In this document: piece by piece, positions 1 to 8,354 of the stretch
Position numbering within the stretch: position 1 is the first letter of the stretch
Layout of the letters: the number at the start of each line of letters is the position of its first letter
From: Nitrososphaerota archaeon
GTDB taxonomy: Archaea; Thermoproteota; Nitrososphaeria; Nitrososphaerales; Gagatemarchaeaceae
Assembly (NCBI GenBank): GCA_029785195.1
Contig: JAFMAD010000004.1
Location: forward strand, 34,693 to 69,328
Direction: 5' to 3'
Length of the DNA: 34,636 nt
Program-made: the position numbers and the translations under genes
Notes under the pieces: model-generated
What the model was told of the DNA's origin: nothing
Seen by the model: the letters and a program-made list of their open reading frames with translations, nothing else
Databases searched by the model: none

Positions 1-537
1 TACGAATCTGGCACTAATGAGCCACTGCTTCACAGTCAGCTTCTTCGTTGCAATCCTCGCAACCTCGAGGACGACTATCGCAACCCCCGTCGCTATGAGA
101 AGCGAAGCGAAGGTTGCGTGGAGATTCAGAGCGAATGGTAATGTCGCACCAGTCAGGAACCTGAGGGGTGTGAATATCTCTGGCGACGCGACCATTGTAC
201 CGGTAAGATACGAGCCGCCCACCTCCAGTAAGAACGCCACCTTCAGTGCCATCTCCAGGCCAATGGTCTTTGTCACTTTAGCCGGCTCGGTTGCAAGTTG
301 TCTTGGCTTGAAGAATCTTGCCACGTAGTGAATCGCCATGAGAATAACGGCAATAAGATAGATGTCCGCCTCGAAGGAGAACGGATATCTGTATACTGCG
401 GTTTCGAAGGAGGTCGAAGGAAGCACGACCCCCTCGTAGAACACCCCCAGCGCCAGGATGAACAGACCAGAAATCGTCAGCCTTGTTTTTGTCCAACGCA
501 TCTGAACAGCGGTCTGAACAGCACTTGTTGAATTCAT
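1..537 (-). CDS. Membrane protein, C-terminus beyond window edge
   Basis: An open frame of 179 codons runs from an ATG at 537-535 to base 1 without a stop, so the C-terminus lies outside the window. I do not recognise the family. The visible part has hydrophobic segments at about residues 20-39, 58-73, 98-118 and 130-160, separated by short basic or acidic loops (for example a basic stretch near residue 76), so it is an integral membrane protein with about four helices. A TATA-like box sits 27 nt upstream of the ATG, which supports this start and a leaderless transcript. No signal peptide is needed because the first helix begins near residue 19. Function unknown. Confidence 0.7.
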   Translation of the reverse strand, partial: MNSTSAVQTAVQMRWTKTRLTISGLFILALGVFYEGVVLPSTSFETAVYRYPFSFEADIYLIAVILMAIHYVARFFKPRQLATEPAKVTKTIGLEMALKVAFLLEVGGSYLTGTMVASPEIFTPLRFLTGATLPFALNLHATFASLLIATGVAIVVLEVARIATKKLTVKQWLISARFV

Positions 538-564
538 TCCAGCTTAATACGTTAGGAGAGGCCG

Positions 565-572
565 ATATTAAA
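565..572 (-). promoter_or_regulatory. TATA box for the left-edge membrane gene
   Basis: On the minus strand this reads TTTAATAT, 27 nt before the ATG at 537. The spacing fits an archaeal TATA box feeding a leaderless or nearly leaderless mRNA. Confidence 0.5.
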
Positions 573-598
573 TCGTTTTGAGCTAGGGCCTTGTAACA

Positions 599-830
599 CT
601 AACAGCTGAGCAGCGTCGTCACGAGGCCCGGCTTTAGGTAGCCTAGGTACCCGGACCTCCTGATGCTGTGTAGGTACCTCCTGAGCAGTTCCGCGACCGG
701 GCCCGGGGTGGCCTCGACCTCTCTATGGCCTTGTAGTCGAACGCCCTCAAGATGCCCAGCTTCTCCCTGAACATTCGGGCCAGGCCCGCTGCCATCCTGT
801 CTGACACGCCGGAGCATGACTGCAAGAGTG
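599..830 (-). pseudogene. Possible frameshifted remnant, unknown family
   Basis: Two overlapping minus-strand frames each look protein-like over part of their length. One runs through MFREKLGILRAFDYKAIE. The next frame continues REVEATPGPVAELLRRYLHS and ends with a TAG at 599-601. Joining them with a one-base shift near 718 gives a plausible helical C-terminus of about 75 residues. I cannot name a family, and the upstream end merges into the overlapping retropepsin-like gene, so this may be chance. Confidence 0.25.
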
Positions 831-877
831 GGGCCCTGGCGACGTCTGACGCCGCACGTCGTCTGAGAAACAAGAGC

Positions 878-1309
878 CTAGGAGATGGAAAGAGACTTTG
901 CCTTCCCATCATAGGTGACCTTGAACTTGTCGAGGAAGGACCTCCCGAGAACAACGTCGTAGGGCAGCAACAGGGATGGCTCCGCCTCGAGACAAACCGC
1001 AGTCACGTCTTCGACCGCAAAAGGACCCAATGAGACCTGCTTCAGCCTAATCAGGATAGCACGCTCCACCCCCCTGAAGGAGATTAGATAGGGCGCCTTT
1101 TCGGGAAAGAGCCCCCTCCACTCCCTGGCCCTGTTGGCGACGTCAGAGTATCCCAAGTAAATGGCGTCGTGGGCGAACATAAGGCAGTGGGTGGAGTTGA
1201 AGTCCAAGAATGCCGTCAGTTCCCTCGCATGCTTGTTTTGCCCCTCTATACGACACACCACCCGCATGGGACCCTTGACAGGGAACGTCAGCTTCTTGCT
1301 GCCGAACAT
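878..1309 (-). CDS. Retropepsin-like protein, second of a tandem pair
   Basis: This 143-residue protein has the layout of a single-domain retropepsin-like aspartyl protease fold. An N-terminal strand region leads to AFLDFNSTHCLMF near residue 35, and a C-terminal LGRSFLDKFKVTYD hairpin lies near residue 120. The putative active-site aspartate is kept in FLDFNST, but the usual Asp-Thr/Ser-Gly triad is not, so catalysis is uncertain. Its ATG follows directly after the TAG stop of the upstream paralogue at 1310-1312, showing translational coupling. The paralogue (1310-1720) has the same two landmarks. Fold assignment is from motif layout only. Confidence 0.65.
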   Translation of the reverse strand: MFGSKKLTFPVKGPMRVVCRIEGQNKHARELTAFLDFNSTHCLMFAHDAIYLGYSDVANRAREWRGLFPEKAPYLISFRGVERAILIRLKQVSLGPFAVEDVTAVCLEAEPSLLLPYDVVLGRSFLDKFKVTYDGKAKSLSIS

Positions 1310-1720
1310 CTAGCTCGCCTTTGAAATCCTGAGCAGCTTGTGCTCCCAGTCTAGGGTGACAGAGGCGTGTTTCAAGAGGCTCTTGCCGATCACAGCCTCA
1401 AACCCGACTTGCTGAGGAAGATCGACTGCTGCGAACTCCACATGCTCAAAGAAGAGCCCGCCTATTTCCACGCTCCCAACCTCGAAAACGACAGTCTTGT
1501 TGAAACCGCCCCCCGTAATCAAGGTCCGGGCGTTGGGCGGACCGACGGTCATCTGTTGGAATGCCACCTCCGAATGGCCGAAGAGATATGCATCTCCCTT
1601 TGGGATTACACAATACTCGTACACTGGATCTATCAGAGCCCTGTACTCCCTGACCTTAGAGTTGATTCCCTTCACTCTGGCGAAGACGGAAGGGAACCTT
1701 CCCAACTCGATTTCTGTCAA
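1310..1720 (-). CDS. Retropepsin-like protein, first of a tandem pair
   Basis: A 136-residue protein with retropepsin-like landmarks: ALIDPVYEYCVIP near residue 28, where an active family member would have Asp-Thr/Ser-Gly, and AVIGKSLLKHASVTLD near residue 113, matching the family's Ile-Leu-Gly-x-x-x-Leu hairpin. The Asp is present but is followed by Pro-Val. The start is TTG at 1720-1718, overlapping the TGA stop of the DUF5678-like gene. The two tandem retropepsin-like genes look like a duplication whose members both lost the canonical triad. They could be inactive binding domains or proteases with an unusual site. Confidence 0.65.
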   Translation of the reverse strand: MTEIELGRFPSVFARVKGINSKVREYRALIDPVYEYCVIPKGDAYLFGHSEVAFQQMTVGPPNARTLITGGGFNKTVVFEVGSVEIGGLFFEHVEFAAVDLPQQVGFEAVIGKSLLKHASVTLDWEHKLLRISKAS

Positions 1721-1962
1721 AGGAGCAGTGGATAAGGCGTCTCACCTGTGTAGAATATGCAGACTTCGTCGTGCTTAGCCAAGCTTTGCCTCAGCCTGTA
1801 TCTGTCGACATCCTGGGTCACAATCTTGCCCTTCGTGGGTTGCGAGTTGGCGTCACGAGCGGTGACTACGATAGCAACCCATCGGTCCTTGTACTTCCCG
1901 GCAATCTGGGAGAGGGTCAGCTCTTCCGACTCGCTCCCTTCCTGAAGATGACCAGAGCTCAA
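1717..1962 (-). CDS. DUF5678-like small protein
   Basis: An 81-residue protein whose core (KYKDRWVAIVV, then a lysine-rich turn, a helix with RLRQSLAKHDEVCIFYTG, and a short hydrophobic end) matches my memory of DUF5678, a small archaeal/bacterial domain often encoded beside retropepsin-like proteases. It is the first gene of a three-gene operon. Its TGA stop overlaps the TTG start of the next gene, and the third gene starts right after the second ends. No ATG is available, so a TTG start at 1962-1960 is assumed. Function is unknown. Conserved neighbourhood suggests a regulator or substrate tag for the protease-like partners, which is inference. Confidence 0.6.
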   Translation of the reverse strand: MSSGHLQEGSESEELTLSQIAGKYKDRWVAIVVTARDANSQPTKGKIVTQDVDRYRLRQSLAKHDEVCIFYTGETPYPLLL

Positions 1963-2091
1963 GTCCTTTCAACTCGAAAAGGCAGGGTGTGCCTTCCTCA
2001 CGGCACCCCGCACTCCGTGGGCTCTTAAGCCATTGCCAGCCGTCCGAGGGGGCTCCGACCCGGCCGCTATAGCCGACGGGATTGGGCGCAT

Positions 2092-3105
2092 CTAGCTCAG
2101 TAGAGTCAAAGCCTTAGTCACGGCCCCCTGCGTAAGGAACACTCTGAACGAGTTACCTGTGCCGGTTGTGAGTGGGGCGGCTCCTTCGACTGCTTTCACC
2201 GCTGCTTCTTGTATCGTGCTGGGTGTGAGGCTCTGCCCGACCAGATAGGACTCTGCGGCCGTCGCCCTGTGCGGGGCGACATCGACGCCTCCTAAAACCA
2301 AACTGGCATGGGAAATCGTGCTGCCATTGAAGGTCAGAACGACCGCAGCGCTCGCGAGCGCGAAGTCGAACGACTGCCTGGCGCGTACCTTGTACCACGA
2401 ACTCTTGGAGTTGGCGGGGGGCGGTGGGACGTGAATCTCTGTGACCATCTCGTTGTGCTGTAACGAGTTCTCCTTCACCTTTCCGTCCACGATGGCCTCT
2501 CCTGGGAGGAGCTGGCTGATCGGCATGTTGGTGGTTCCGCCAGGCCCCTGCACCGCGACATCAGCGTTGAGGGCGAAGTACGCCACTGGGGTGTCGCCTG
2601 GATTGACAGCATATGTGAGCCTGCCACCGAAGATTGACTGATAATACCTGTTGTCGCCCAGCACGCCGAAGCAGACGTTGCCGCCGTTCTGCCAGCATGG
2701 ATAGTTGTTCCTCAGGTACCAGCACCAAGTGTCTTGGATTACGTCACCAGCGGCGGTTCCCTGGTTACGGAGTTGGGGCGCAGCCACTGTGTTCGCTGCC
2801 TGATTCAGAACTGGATAGTATTGGGCGATGTTTGGGTCAGACGCGATGGATGCGATTGGGGTTGTTGCCCCGATTCTGAGCCCATCTGTTGCATCGTAGT
2901 TTATGTAGTTCAGAGGGAGACCTGAGATGTCTACCACATACTCGGGGGTCTTGTACTTGACCCCGTTTTTCATCGTGTAGAGGAGGTCCGTGCCTCCCGA
3001 CATTATCTTCGCCTGACCGCCATATTGTGTCAGGAGAGAGACCGCCTGCTCTGTTGTGCTTGGCACGAGTAGGCCGAATTTTGGTACCTCGTTGTTGCTA
3101 CTCAT
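2092..3105 (-). CDS. Molybdenum hydroxylase FAD subunit (PaoB/YagS-like)
   Basis: FAD-binding subunit of the xanthine dehydrogenase family, 337 residues, typical length. The N-terminal PCMH-type FAD fold shows AKIMSGGTDLLY (residues 32-43) and LRIGATTPIASI. Between them and the C-terminal domain lies a cysteine-rich insert with Cys128, Cys137 and Cys145 (WCWYLRNNYPC, then NVC). This is the pattern of the [4Fe-4S]-bearing FAD subunits of YagS/PaoB and 4-hydroxybenzoyl-CoA reductase; a fourth ligand is not obvious. It passes electrons between the Fe-S subunit and an acceptor. It is the last gene of the operon, 11 nt after the Mo subunit, and has no signal peptide of its own. Confidence 0.88.
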   Translation of the reverse strand: MSSNNEVPKFGLLVPSTTEQAVSLLTQYGGQAKIMSGGTDLLYTMKNGVKYKTPEYVVDISGLPLNYINYDATDGLRIGATTPIASIASDPNIAQYYPVLNQAANTVAAPQLRNQGTAAGDVIQDTWCWYLRNNYPCWQNGGNVCFGVLGDNRYYQSIFGGRLTYAVNPGDTPVAYFALNADVAVQGPGGTTNMPISQLLPGEAIVDGKVKENSLQHNEMVTEIHVPPPPANSKSSWYKVRARQSFDFALASAAVVLTFNGSTISHASLVLGGVDVAPHRATAAESYLVGQSLTPSTIQEAAVKAVEGAAPLTTGTGNSFRVFLTQGAVTKALTLLS

Positions 3106-3116
3106 CTTCTCACTCT

Positions 3117-5552
3117 CTAGGACGTCGTACTCGACGACGTCGTACTTGGCGCCGCACCCGCATTGCCATTCATCGCCTGTATCGCTGCGACTACGTCCTC
3201 TATGCGGACGGGGGTTTTCTTGAATCTGTACCCTCCCAAAGCGTTGCTCAACGCGTTGGTGTAGGTGACATCTGCGCCTATTATGGTGTTTTCTCCTATT
3301 CCTGTAGCGCCAAATGGGCCGGTTGGGTCGATGTTCTGCACAGGTATTGCGTCCGCTGTGTCAGGGTTCTCCATTATAGTAGGAATCTCGTAGTCATGGT
3401 AGTTCGGGTTGAGGAAACTCCCGGAAGTGGGATAGCCAGGTTTTGGAGTAACATCCTGGCTTGGATCAGGGATGATTTCCTCGTAGAAAGCCGAGCCGAC
3501 TCCCATCACTGAGCCGCCCATCATTTGATGCATGGCACCCTTGTAGAAGATGGTCCTGCCGAGTCCCAGTGCAAATGAGTGACTCACTACGTGCACTTCG
3601 CCAGTCACGACGTCTACCTCCACTTCGGCTATCCTGGCGCCGGTTGATCTGTAAGCCACGTCCTCGGGAATCTGCCAAACCCCGAAGCCCTTCACCGAAC
3701 TCTTGAGCAGGGCTGCCGCGTTCTTGAAGGAAATGCTGTTCGACGGGTTTGTCTTGTCATAGATGGTGTCGTTTCCGAAGACCAGGTTGTCTGCGCTCGC
3801 GCCCAAGCTCTGAGCTACCGTCGGGAACCACTGGCTCTTCAAATCCTCCACGGCGTAGAGTAGAGAATGCGAATTGTGTGTGGACTGGCTTCCTGCTGTG
3901 ACGCTGGAGTTGGTCGTGTACCTCGTATCAGACTGGATCAGCTTGACGTTATCCATCGAGGTAAGACCGAGGGCCTCCGCGGCGATAAGCGGAAAGGTCG
4001 TGTTTCCGCCCGCGCCATGGTCGGTCAGACCAATGTAGACTGTGACCGTCCCATCCGGGTCTACCTGCACCTGCGAGGTGGACGGAGGGATTGGTGCGCC
4101 CTTCGCTGCATTCTGAATGCTGACTCCTATTCCTGTCCGCTTAGTGCCATTGACAGAGGTGGGGATGCCCCAGCCCTTCCATTTGCTGGTCCAGTTAGAG
4201 GCACTCATGACTGCCTGGAGCGATTGGGGCTGCGCGATGGTGGTGTATGGCTTCTTTGCTACTGGATCGACTGCGTTGGCGCTGGTTCTCATGTTCTTGA
4301 GTCTGAATGCGGTTGGGTCCATGTTGAGCTTTTGTGCCAGCTCGTCCATCGCCGACTCCATTATGAAGTGCCCTTGCTCTTCGCCCACACTCCTCATGAA
4401 GGCACCTAGAGCGAATTTATTGGTGTTGACTGGTATGCTCGAGATACTGACGTTGGGACAGACATAGGTGTTGTAGAGATCGCTCACTGCGTCTGATCCC
4501 TGGGCGCCTCCTCGCCCGCCGACATTGCAGTAGTACACTGCGTCGATAGCCGTCAGAGTGCCGTCGCTCATGGCTCCGAGCTTGATCTTGGCTGTTATTG
4601 GCCACCGATTCGTCGTGGTGAGAGCATGCGTCATCCTGGTGTGGATGAACTTCACTGGAGCGCCTACCTTCTTGGCAAGGACAGCAGCCAGGACGTACTC
4701 CTCCCCGCTGGTCTTGTTCCCCAGGCCATTGCCGAGGGCCCCTCCATCCTCGTAACCGCCTAACGAAGTGGTGACGATTACATCTGAGAGAGGTATCGCG
4801 AAGTAGTTCGCCAAGATGATCTGGACAAGCCAAGCCCACTGTGTCGTGGCGTGTACGGTGAGTTGGCCACCTGACCAGTATGCAATCGCCCCTCTCGGGA
4901 GGATTTCAAAGTGTTGCTGTACTGTGGTGACAAAGGTATCTTCGTAGACGACGTCTGAGTTCTGCAGTGCGGTCGCAACGTCTCCTAAGCTTACGTTGAC
5001 CTCCGCGGATATGGCCTGGCGATTTTCAGAGATTCCGCCGCCAGGGACGTTTCCACCCGGCCAGAGCTGAGGCGCATCGGCCTGAAGCGCTTCCTGGGCG
5101 TCGAAGACATAAGGGAGCAGTTCGTATTCGACCTTGATTTTGCTCAGTGCGTCGACTACCTCGTTGGCGCTAGGCGCAGCGACGGCAGCCACTGGCTGGC
5201 CAGCGTACAACACTTCGCCGCTGACCAAAGGAGGATAGGCTCTTCCTCCAGAAAACAGGCTGCCAACTGGCAGATCTGACTCGACTAGAGTCACGTACCC
5301 TGCGTTCTGGGCTTCACTTGTATCGATGCTTGTCACTATCGCGTGAGGGTGAGGCGCAACGAGGAAGCCTGCGTACCACATGCTACTTGCCCCGATGTCG
5401 CTGGGAACGATGTCCTGGGTATACTTCCGCTGGCCGGTAATCTTGGCGTATAGGTCCCGTCTCGTTACGGCTGGGTTGCCTACCAAGGCGAACTTTGCAT
5501 TGGTACTCAGATTGTTTTCGCCGCTGCTCTGGCTGCTGCTGCTACTGCTCAT
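3117..5552 (-). CDS. Molybdenum hydroxylase large subunit (PaoC/YagR-like)
   Basis: Molybdopterin-cytosine-dinucleotide-type catalytic subunit of the xanthine dehydrogenase/aldehyde oxidase family, 811 residues. It has the a/b hammerhead N-domain (GQRKYTQDI, about residue 40), the cofactor-binding stretches (TSLGGYEDGGALGNG, then GAFMRSVGEEQGHF) and the catalytic glutamate in GATGIGENTIIG near residue 754. The CO-dehydrogenase signature AYxCSFR is absent, so an aldehyde or N-heterocycle substrate is more likely than CO. Its ATG overlaps the stop of the Fe-S subunit gene (TAATG). Both ends are low-complexity: a run of Ser near the N-terminus and a Ser/Thr tail at the C-terminus. It presumably travels with the Tat-exported small subunit. 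Confidence 0.9.
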   Translation of the reverse strand: MSSSSSSQSSGENNLSTNAKFALVGNPAVTRRDLYAKITGQRKYTQDIVPSDIGASSMWYAGFLVAPHPHAIVTSIDTSEAQNAGYVTLVESDLPVGSLFSGGRAYPPLVSGEVLYAGQPVAAVAAPSANEVVDALSKIKVEYELLPYVFDAQEALQADAPQLWPGGNVPGGGISENRQAISAEVNVSLGDVATALQNSDVVYEDTFVTTVQQHFEILPRGAIAYWSGGQLTVHATTQWAWLVQIILANYFAIPLSDVIVTTSLGGYEDGGALGNGLGNKTSGEEYVLAAVLAKKVGAPVKFIHTRMTHALTTTNRWPITAKIKLGAMSDGTLTAIDAVYYCNVGGRGGAQGSDAVSDLYNTYVCPNVSISSIPVNTNKFALGAFMRSVGEEQGHFIMESAMDELAQKLNMDPTAFRLKNMRTSANAVDPVAKKPYTTIAQPQSLQAVMSASNWTSKWKGWGIPTSVNGTKRTGIGVSIQNAAKGAPIPPSTSQVQVDPDGTVTVYIGLTDHGAGGNTTFPLIAAEALGLTSMDNVKLIQSDTRYTTNSSVTAGSQSTHNSHSLLYAVEDLKSQWFPTVAQSLGASADNLVFGNDTIYDKTNPSNSISFKNAAALLKSSVKGFGVWQIPEDVAYRSTGARIAEVEVDVVTGEVHVVSHSFALGLGRTIFYKGAMHQMMGGSVMGVGSAFYEEIIPDPSQDVTPKPGYPTSGSFLNPNYHDYEIPTIMENPDTADAIPVQNIDPTGPFGATGIGENTIIGADVTYTNALSNALGGYRFKKTPVRIEDVVAAIQAMNGNAGAAPSTTSSSTTS

Positions 5553-6250
5553 TACGCGCTACCTCCCTGAAGGTTCTGTGCGGCCAGTTGAATGCCGGCG
5601 ATGATGCCTGCATAGTTGCCGCACCTGCAGATGTTTCCGCTCATAGCGAATTTTATCTCGTCGAGGCTAGGATTCGGGTTGCTCTTCAAAAGAGCGGTAG
5701 CAGCCATGACCTGACCCTCCTGGCAGCCGCTGCACTGCCCGCTGTCGGCTTGCACCCAAGCCTGCTGTACCGCGTTAAGCACCGGATCGACGTTATATCC
5801 TTCGACCGTGAGAATCGCGTGCCCAACCGCACGATAAGCAGGGTATGTACACGACATATGGGGGACGTCATCAATCAACACGGTGCAACCTCCGCACTCT
5901 CCTCTGTTGCACGGTCTCTTAGTGCCTATCAGGCCGAGATAATCGCGAATCACGTTGTTCAACATGTCTCTCGGCTCTACCCCCACTTGATAGCTCTGTC
6001 CGTTTATATTCAGTGTGATGGACTGAAGTGCGAAGGGATCCGCATTGGACGTACTAGGCACGGTCTGAGTCGGAGGCTCAAGTACGGTGCTATTGTTGCC
6101 CGCGCTCAAAGCGATTCCACCTAAGCCGACTACCCCGGCGGAAATCGCACTCGCCTTCAGAAATTTTCTCCTGTTCATTTTTGTGTCCAATGGATTGGAC
6201 CCGGTTTCTTCGTTGTGGAAATTATCCCCTGTAGAATCCTCTCCATCCAT
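5552..6250 (-). CDS. Tat-exported [2Fe-2S] subunit (PaoA/YagT-like)
   Basis: Small electron-transfer subunit with two [2Fe-2S] clusters. The plant-ferredoxin cluster uses Cys114, Cys119, Cys122 and Cys134 (CNRGECGGC). The second uses Cys173, Cys176, Cys208 and Cys210 (CSGC, CRC). Before them is a twin-arginine signal, MNRRKFLKAS at residues 25-34, followed by a hydrophobic run, so the assembled complex probably sits outside the membrane. The frame is open further upstream, but the ATG at 6250 lies 24 nt after a TATA-like box and is preferred. That gives a 24-residue n-region. The ATG at residue 25 is an alternative. First gene of the operon; no maturation factor (PaoD/XdhC) is visible in the window. 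Confidence 0.88.
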   Translation of the reverse strand: MDGEDSTGDNFHNEETGSNPLDTKMNRRKFLKASAISAGVVGLGGIALSAGNNSTVLEPPTQTVPSTSNADPFALQSITLNINGQSYQVGVEPRDMLNNVIRDYLGLIGTKRPCNRGECGGCTVLIDDVPHMSCTYPAYRAVGHAILTVEGYNVDPVLNAVQQAWVQADSGQCSGCQEGQVMAATALLKSNPNPSLDEIKFAMSGNICRCGNYAGIIAGIQLAAQNLQGGSA

Positions 6251-6274
6251 GCCTAATCGGTTAGGAGGGGACGT

Positions 6275-6281
6275 GTATAAA
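6275..6281 (-). promoter_or_regulatory. TATA box for the molybdenum hydroxylase operon
   Basis: Reads TTTATAC on the minus strand, ending 24 nt before the ATG at 6250, which fits leaderless transcription. The rest of the 6251-6566 gap shows no further gene. Confidence 0.55.
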
Positions 6282-6566
6282 CAATCCGATTTGAAGTTGA
6301 GTTGTCCAACAGAACCGATGACGCATGGCATGCTTCAATGGAAACCCCGGGCCACCCGGCCTGTTGGAGTCATGCACAGATCCCTGACCACATGCTCGAC
6401 TCAAAATTGAGAGTCGGGCATTGATACTTCGCCCCACCTTTAACAGGAACTGGAGCCTGGATAGAACATCGTCATGTCGGACTGGATATCGCATGATTGC
6501 CGCACGGACGCCCTCGGAGTAACGTTCGAAGGCAGCGACAGTGTCTTACTGGATTGGACGGCTGCA

Positions 6567-6968
6567 TCAGGGGCGTCTCGCCGAAGGGGCCACAGTAGTC
6601 GGCACCTCTCCTGGCTTGGCAAGGCTCAACGCCATGAACATGGCGAAGATCGCAAAGGCGTTGAGGAGATGGAACCAGGCGATGGCGTTGCTTAGAGTGG
6701 GGACACTAGTCGTAGCCAAGGCGGCGAATCCTATCAAAGCCTGGATGAGAATGTCGACTCCCATCCCTATAGTGAGGCCGAAGAGCCTCTTGGGGCGCGG
6801 TGACATCCTGGCGACATATACGAGAGACGCGATGGCGAGAATTCCTACCACTATCCCCCAGATTATGTGCGCTGAGGCGTCGAGGAAACCGAATGAGACA
6901 AGCCCTCCAAGCGCCACCTGGATACCGAGGGCGGCACCGGTGACTCGAAACACAAGACTGGAGTTCAA
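6567..6968 (-). CDS. Four-helix membrane protein, unknown function
   Basis: A 133-residue integral membrane protein with four predicted helices at about residues 7-27, 32-52, 64-88 and 95-117. A histidine lies in or near helix 2 (SAHIIWG) and another in helix 4 (AWFHLLNAF). Paired histidines in a four-helix bundle could bind heme, as in half of a CtaA/Cox15-type protein, but the evidence is only positional and I do not claim it. The start is TTG at 6968; GTG five codons later is equally possible. It is a lone gene between the molybdenum hydroxylase operon and hflX. Confidence 0.6.
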   Translation of the reverse strand: MNSSLVFRVTGAALGIQVALGGLVSFGFLDASAHIIWGIVVGILAIASLVYVARMSPRPKRLFGLTIGMGVDILIQALIGFAALATTSVPTLSNAIAWFHLLNAFAIFAMFMALSLAKPGEVPTTVAPSARRP

Positions 6969-7171
6969 AATAACTGAGGCCGAACCGTCATGGGGCGATT
7001 TGAACTCTTCGGCGCCTGATCTGGCCGGCTGAACCGTCGCAGGCCTGACTTCCTATCAGTCTCAGCCGCGCGAATTCCCTCACTGGCCTCGGGTCAAAGG
7101 GTGTGGGGAAGAGCTGGGACCTGATAAGAAGGGACGAGCCTATCGGAAAGATGTGCGCGAGATTCGGACGG

Positions 7172-8287
7172 TCACCCTGGGGCAGTGAGCCCAGGCTCCC
7201 GGGCGAGCCTCCTTGGGTCAGTCCTTTCGAGGATCCTGGTCCGTAGCTGGTGCATCCCATCCCCTCGGACCGCCGACACTTTGACGGTGTTATACTCCTT
7301 GAAGAGCGGGTCGAGTTCGATCTTGGACCTCGCCCTGGCGTCCAAGAGGTCAACCTTGTTCAGGACTACGAGGAGTTTCGAGGGTTCGACTTCCAGCTCG
7401 TTCAGCGTCTCCCTGCAGCTCCCCAGTTTGATCCCGATGCTCTCGGCCGGCTCGCTGACGTCAATCATCAGCAGGATAAGGTCAGCATAACGAAGCTCGT
7501 CGAGGGTCGACCTGAACGACTCCACGAGGTAAGTGGGCAGGCGCGAGATGAAGCCTACGGTGTCGGAGAGGAGGACCTTCCGTTTGGAGTTATGGAAGGT
7601 GATCATGCGCGTGGTGGTCGAAAGGGTGGTGAAGAGGTCGGGGGACATGTCCTTCGACTCGGTCGTGAGCCTGTTGAAGAGGGTGGTCTTCCCGCTGCTG
7701 GTATAACCCGCGAGCGACACGAACGGCACCCCCAGCTTCCGCCTCTCCGACGTGTGGAGCGCCCTGACTGTCTTCGTTTTGTCGAGCTTGCTCTTGATGA
7801 AAGTCATCTGTCTCTTGAGCGCCCGGAACTTCACATCGACCGCATACTCCCCCATGCCGGAGAACCCCGCCTGCTCTCCCCTGACCGAGTGTCGGACCGC
7901 GTCCCTCGCCCTGGGAAGCTCGTAGCGCAGCTCGGCGAGCTGTACCTGGAGTTTGGCCTCGGTCGTGGCGGCGCGTTTGGCGAAGATGTTAAGGATGAGT
8001 CTCTCCCTGTCGACCACGCGGGCGTGGGTGAGACGCGAGAGGTTGTTCGCCTGGGAGGACGTCGTGCTCTCGTCAATGATTATCGTGTCTGACTCGGTGT
8101 CTGCGACCAGCCCCTCAAGCTCCTGAGCTTTGCCTGAGCCAACTCCGTACTTGGAACGGCCTAGGTCTCTGTATGTCACCACCTGTTTGACGTCATACCC
8201 TCCTGCCTTCGCAAGCTCGACTATCTCACGCCTGGCGAACTCGTCCGGGAAGGTGACCACCACGGCTTTGGTGCCATAGTCGCTCAA
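7172..8287 (-). CDS. hflX: HflX-family GTPase
   Basis: Ribosome-associated GTPase of the HflX family, 371 residues. The N-terminal HflX domain carries GSGKAQELEGL (about 50-60), where bacterial members have a GxGK signature, followed by the coiled linker with the RGEQAGFSGMGE loop (136-147). The G-domain has G1 GYTSSGKT (194-201), G3 DTVGF (242-246), G4 NKVD (310-313) and G5 SAVRG. In bacteria HflX splits stalled or stressed ribosomes; the archaeal role is thought similar. The start is TTG at 8287, with a TATA-like box 28 nt upstream. No hfq neighbour exists, as expected in archaea. Confidence 0.93.
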   Translation of the reverse strand: MSDYGTKAVVVTFPDEFARREIVELAKAGGYDVKQVVTYRDLGRSKYGVGSGKAQELEGLVADTESDTIIIDESTTSSQANNLSRLTHARVVDRERLILNIFAKRAATTEAKLQVQLAELRYELPRARDAVRHSVRGEQAGFSGMGEYAVDVKFRALKRQMTFIKSKLDKTKTVRALHTSERRKLGVPFVSLAGYTSSGKTTLFNRLTTESKDMSPDLFTTLSTTTRMITFHNSKRKVLLSDTVGFISRLPTYLVESFRSTLDELRYADLILLMIDVSEPAESIGIKLGSCRETLNELEVEPSKLLVVLNKVDLLDARARSKIELDPLFKEYNTVKVSAVRGDGMHQLRTRILERTDPRRLAREPGLTAPG

Positions 8288-8315
8288 TTCAGGTTCTGGA
8301 GTGCCGGAATGGCTC

Positions 8316-8323
8316 GATAAAAT
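8316..8323 (-). promoter_or_regulatory. TATA box for hflX
   Basis: ATTTTATC on the minus strand, 28 nt before the TTG start at 8287. A short leader of a few bases or a leaderless mRNA would result. Confidence 0.45.
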
Positions 8324-8354
8324 AGTTCTCCAAGCAACGGGGGATGCGAAGCGC

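Noticed and set aside
7250-8092. 280-codon plus-strand frame across hflX
   Set aside because: It is the antisense shadow of the HflX coding region. Its residues are Arg/Glu/Gly-rich and show no motif, while the minus strand has all GTPase motifs.
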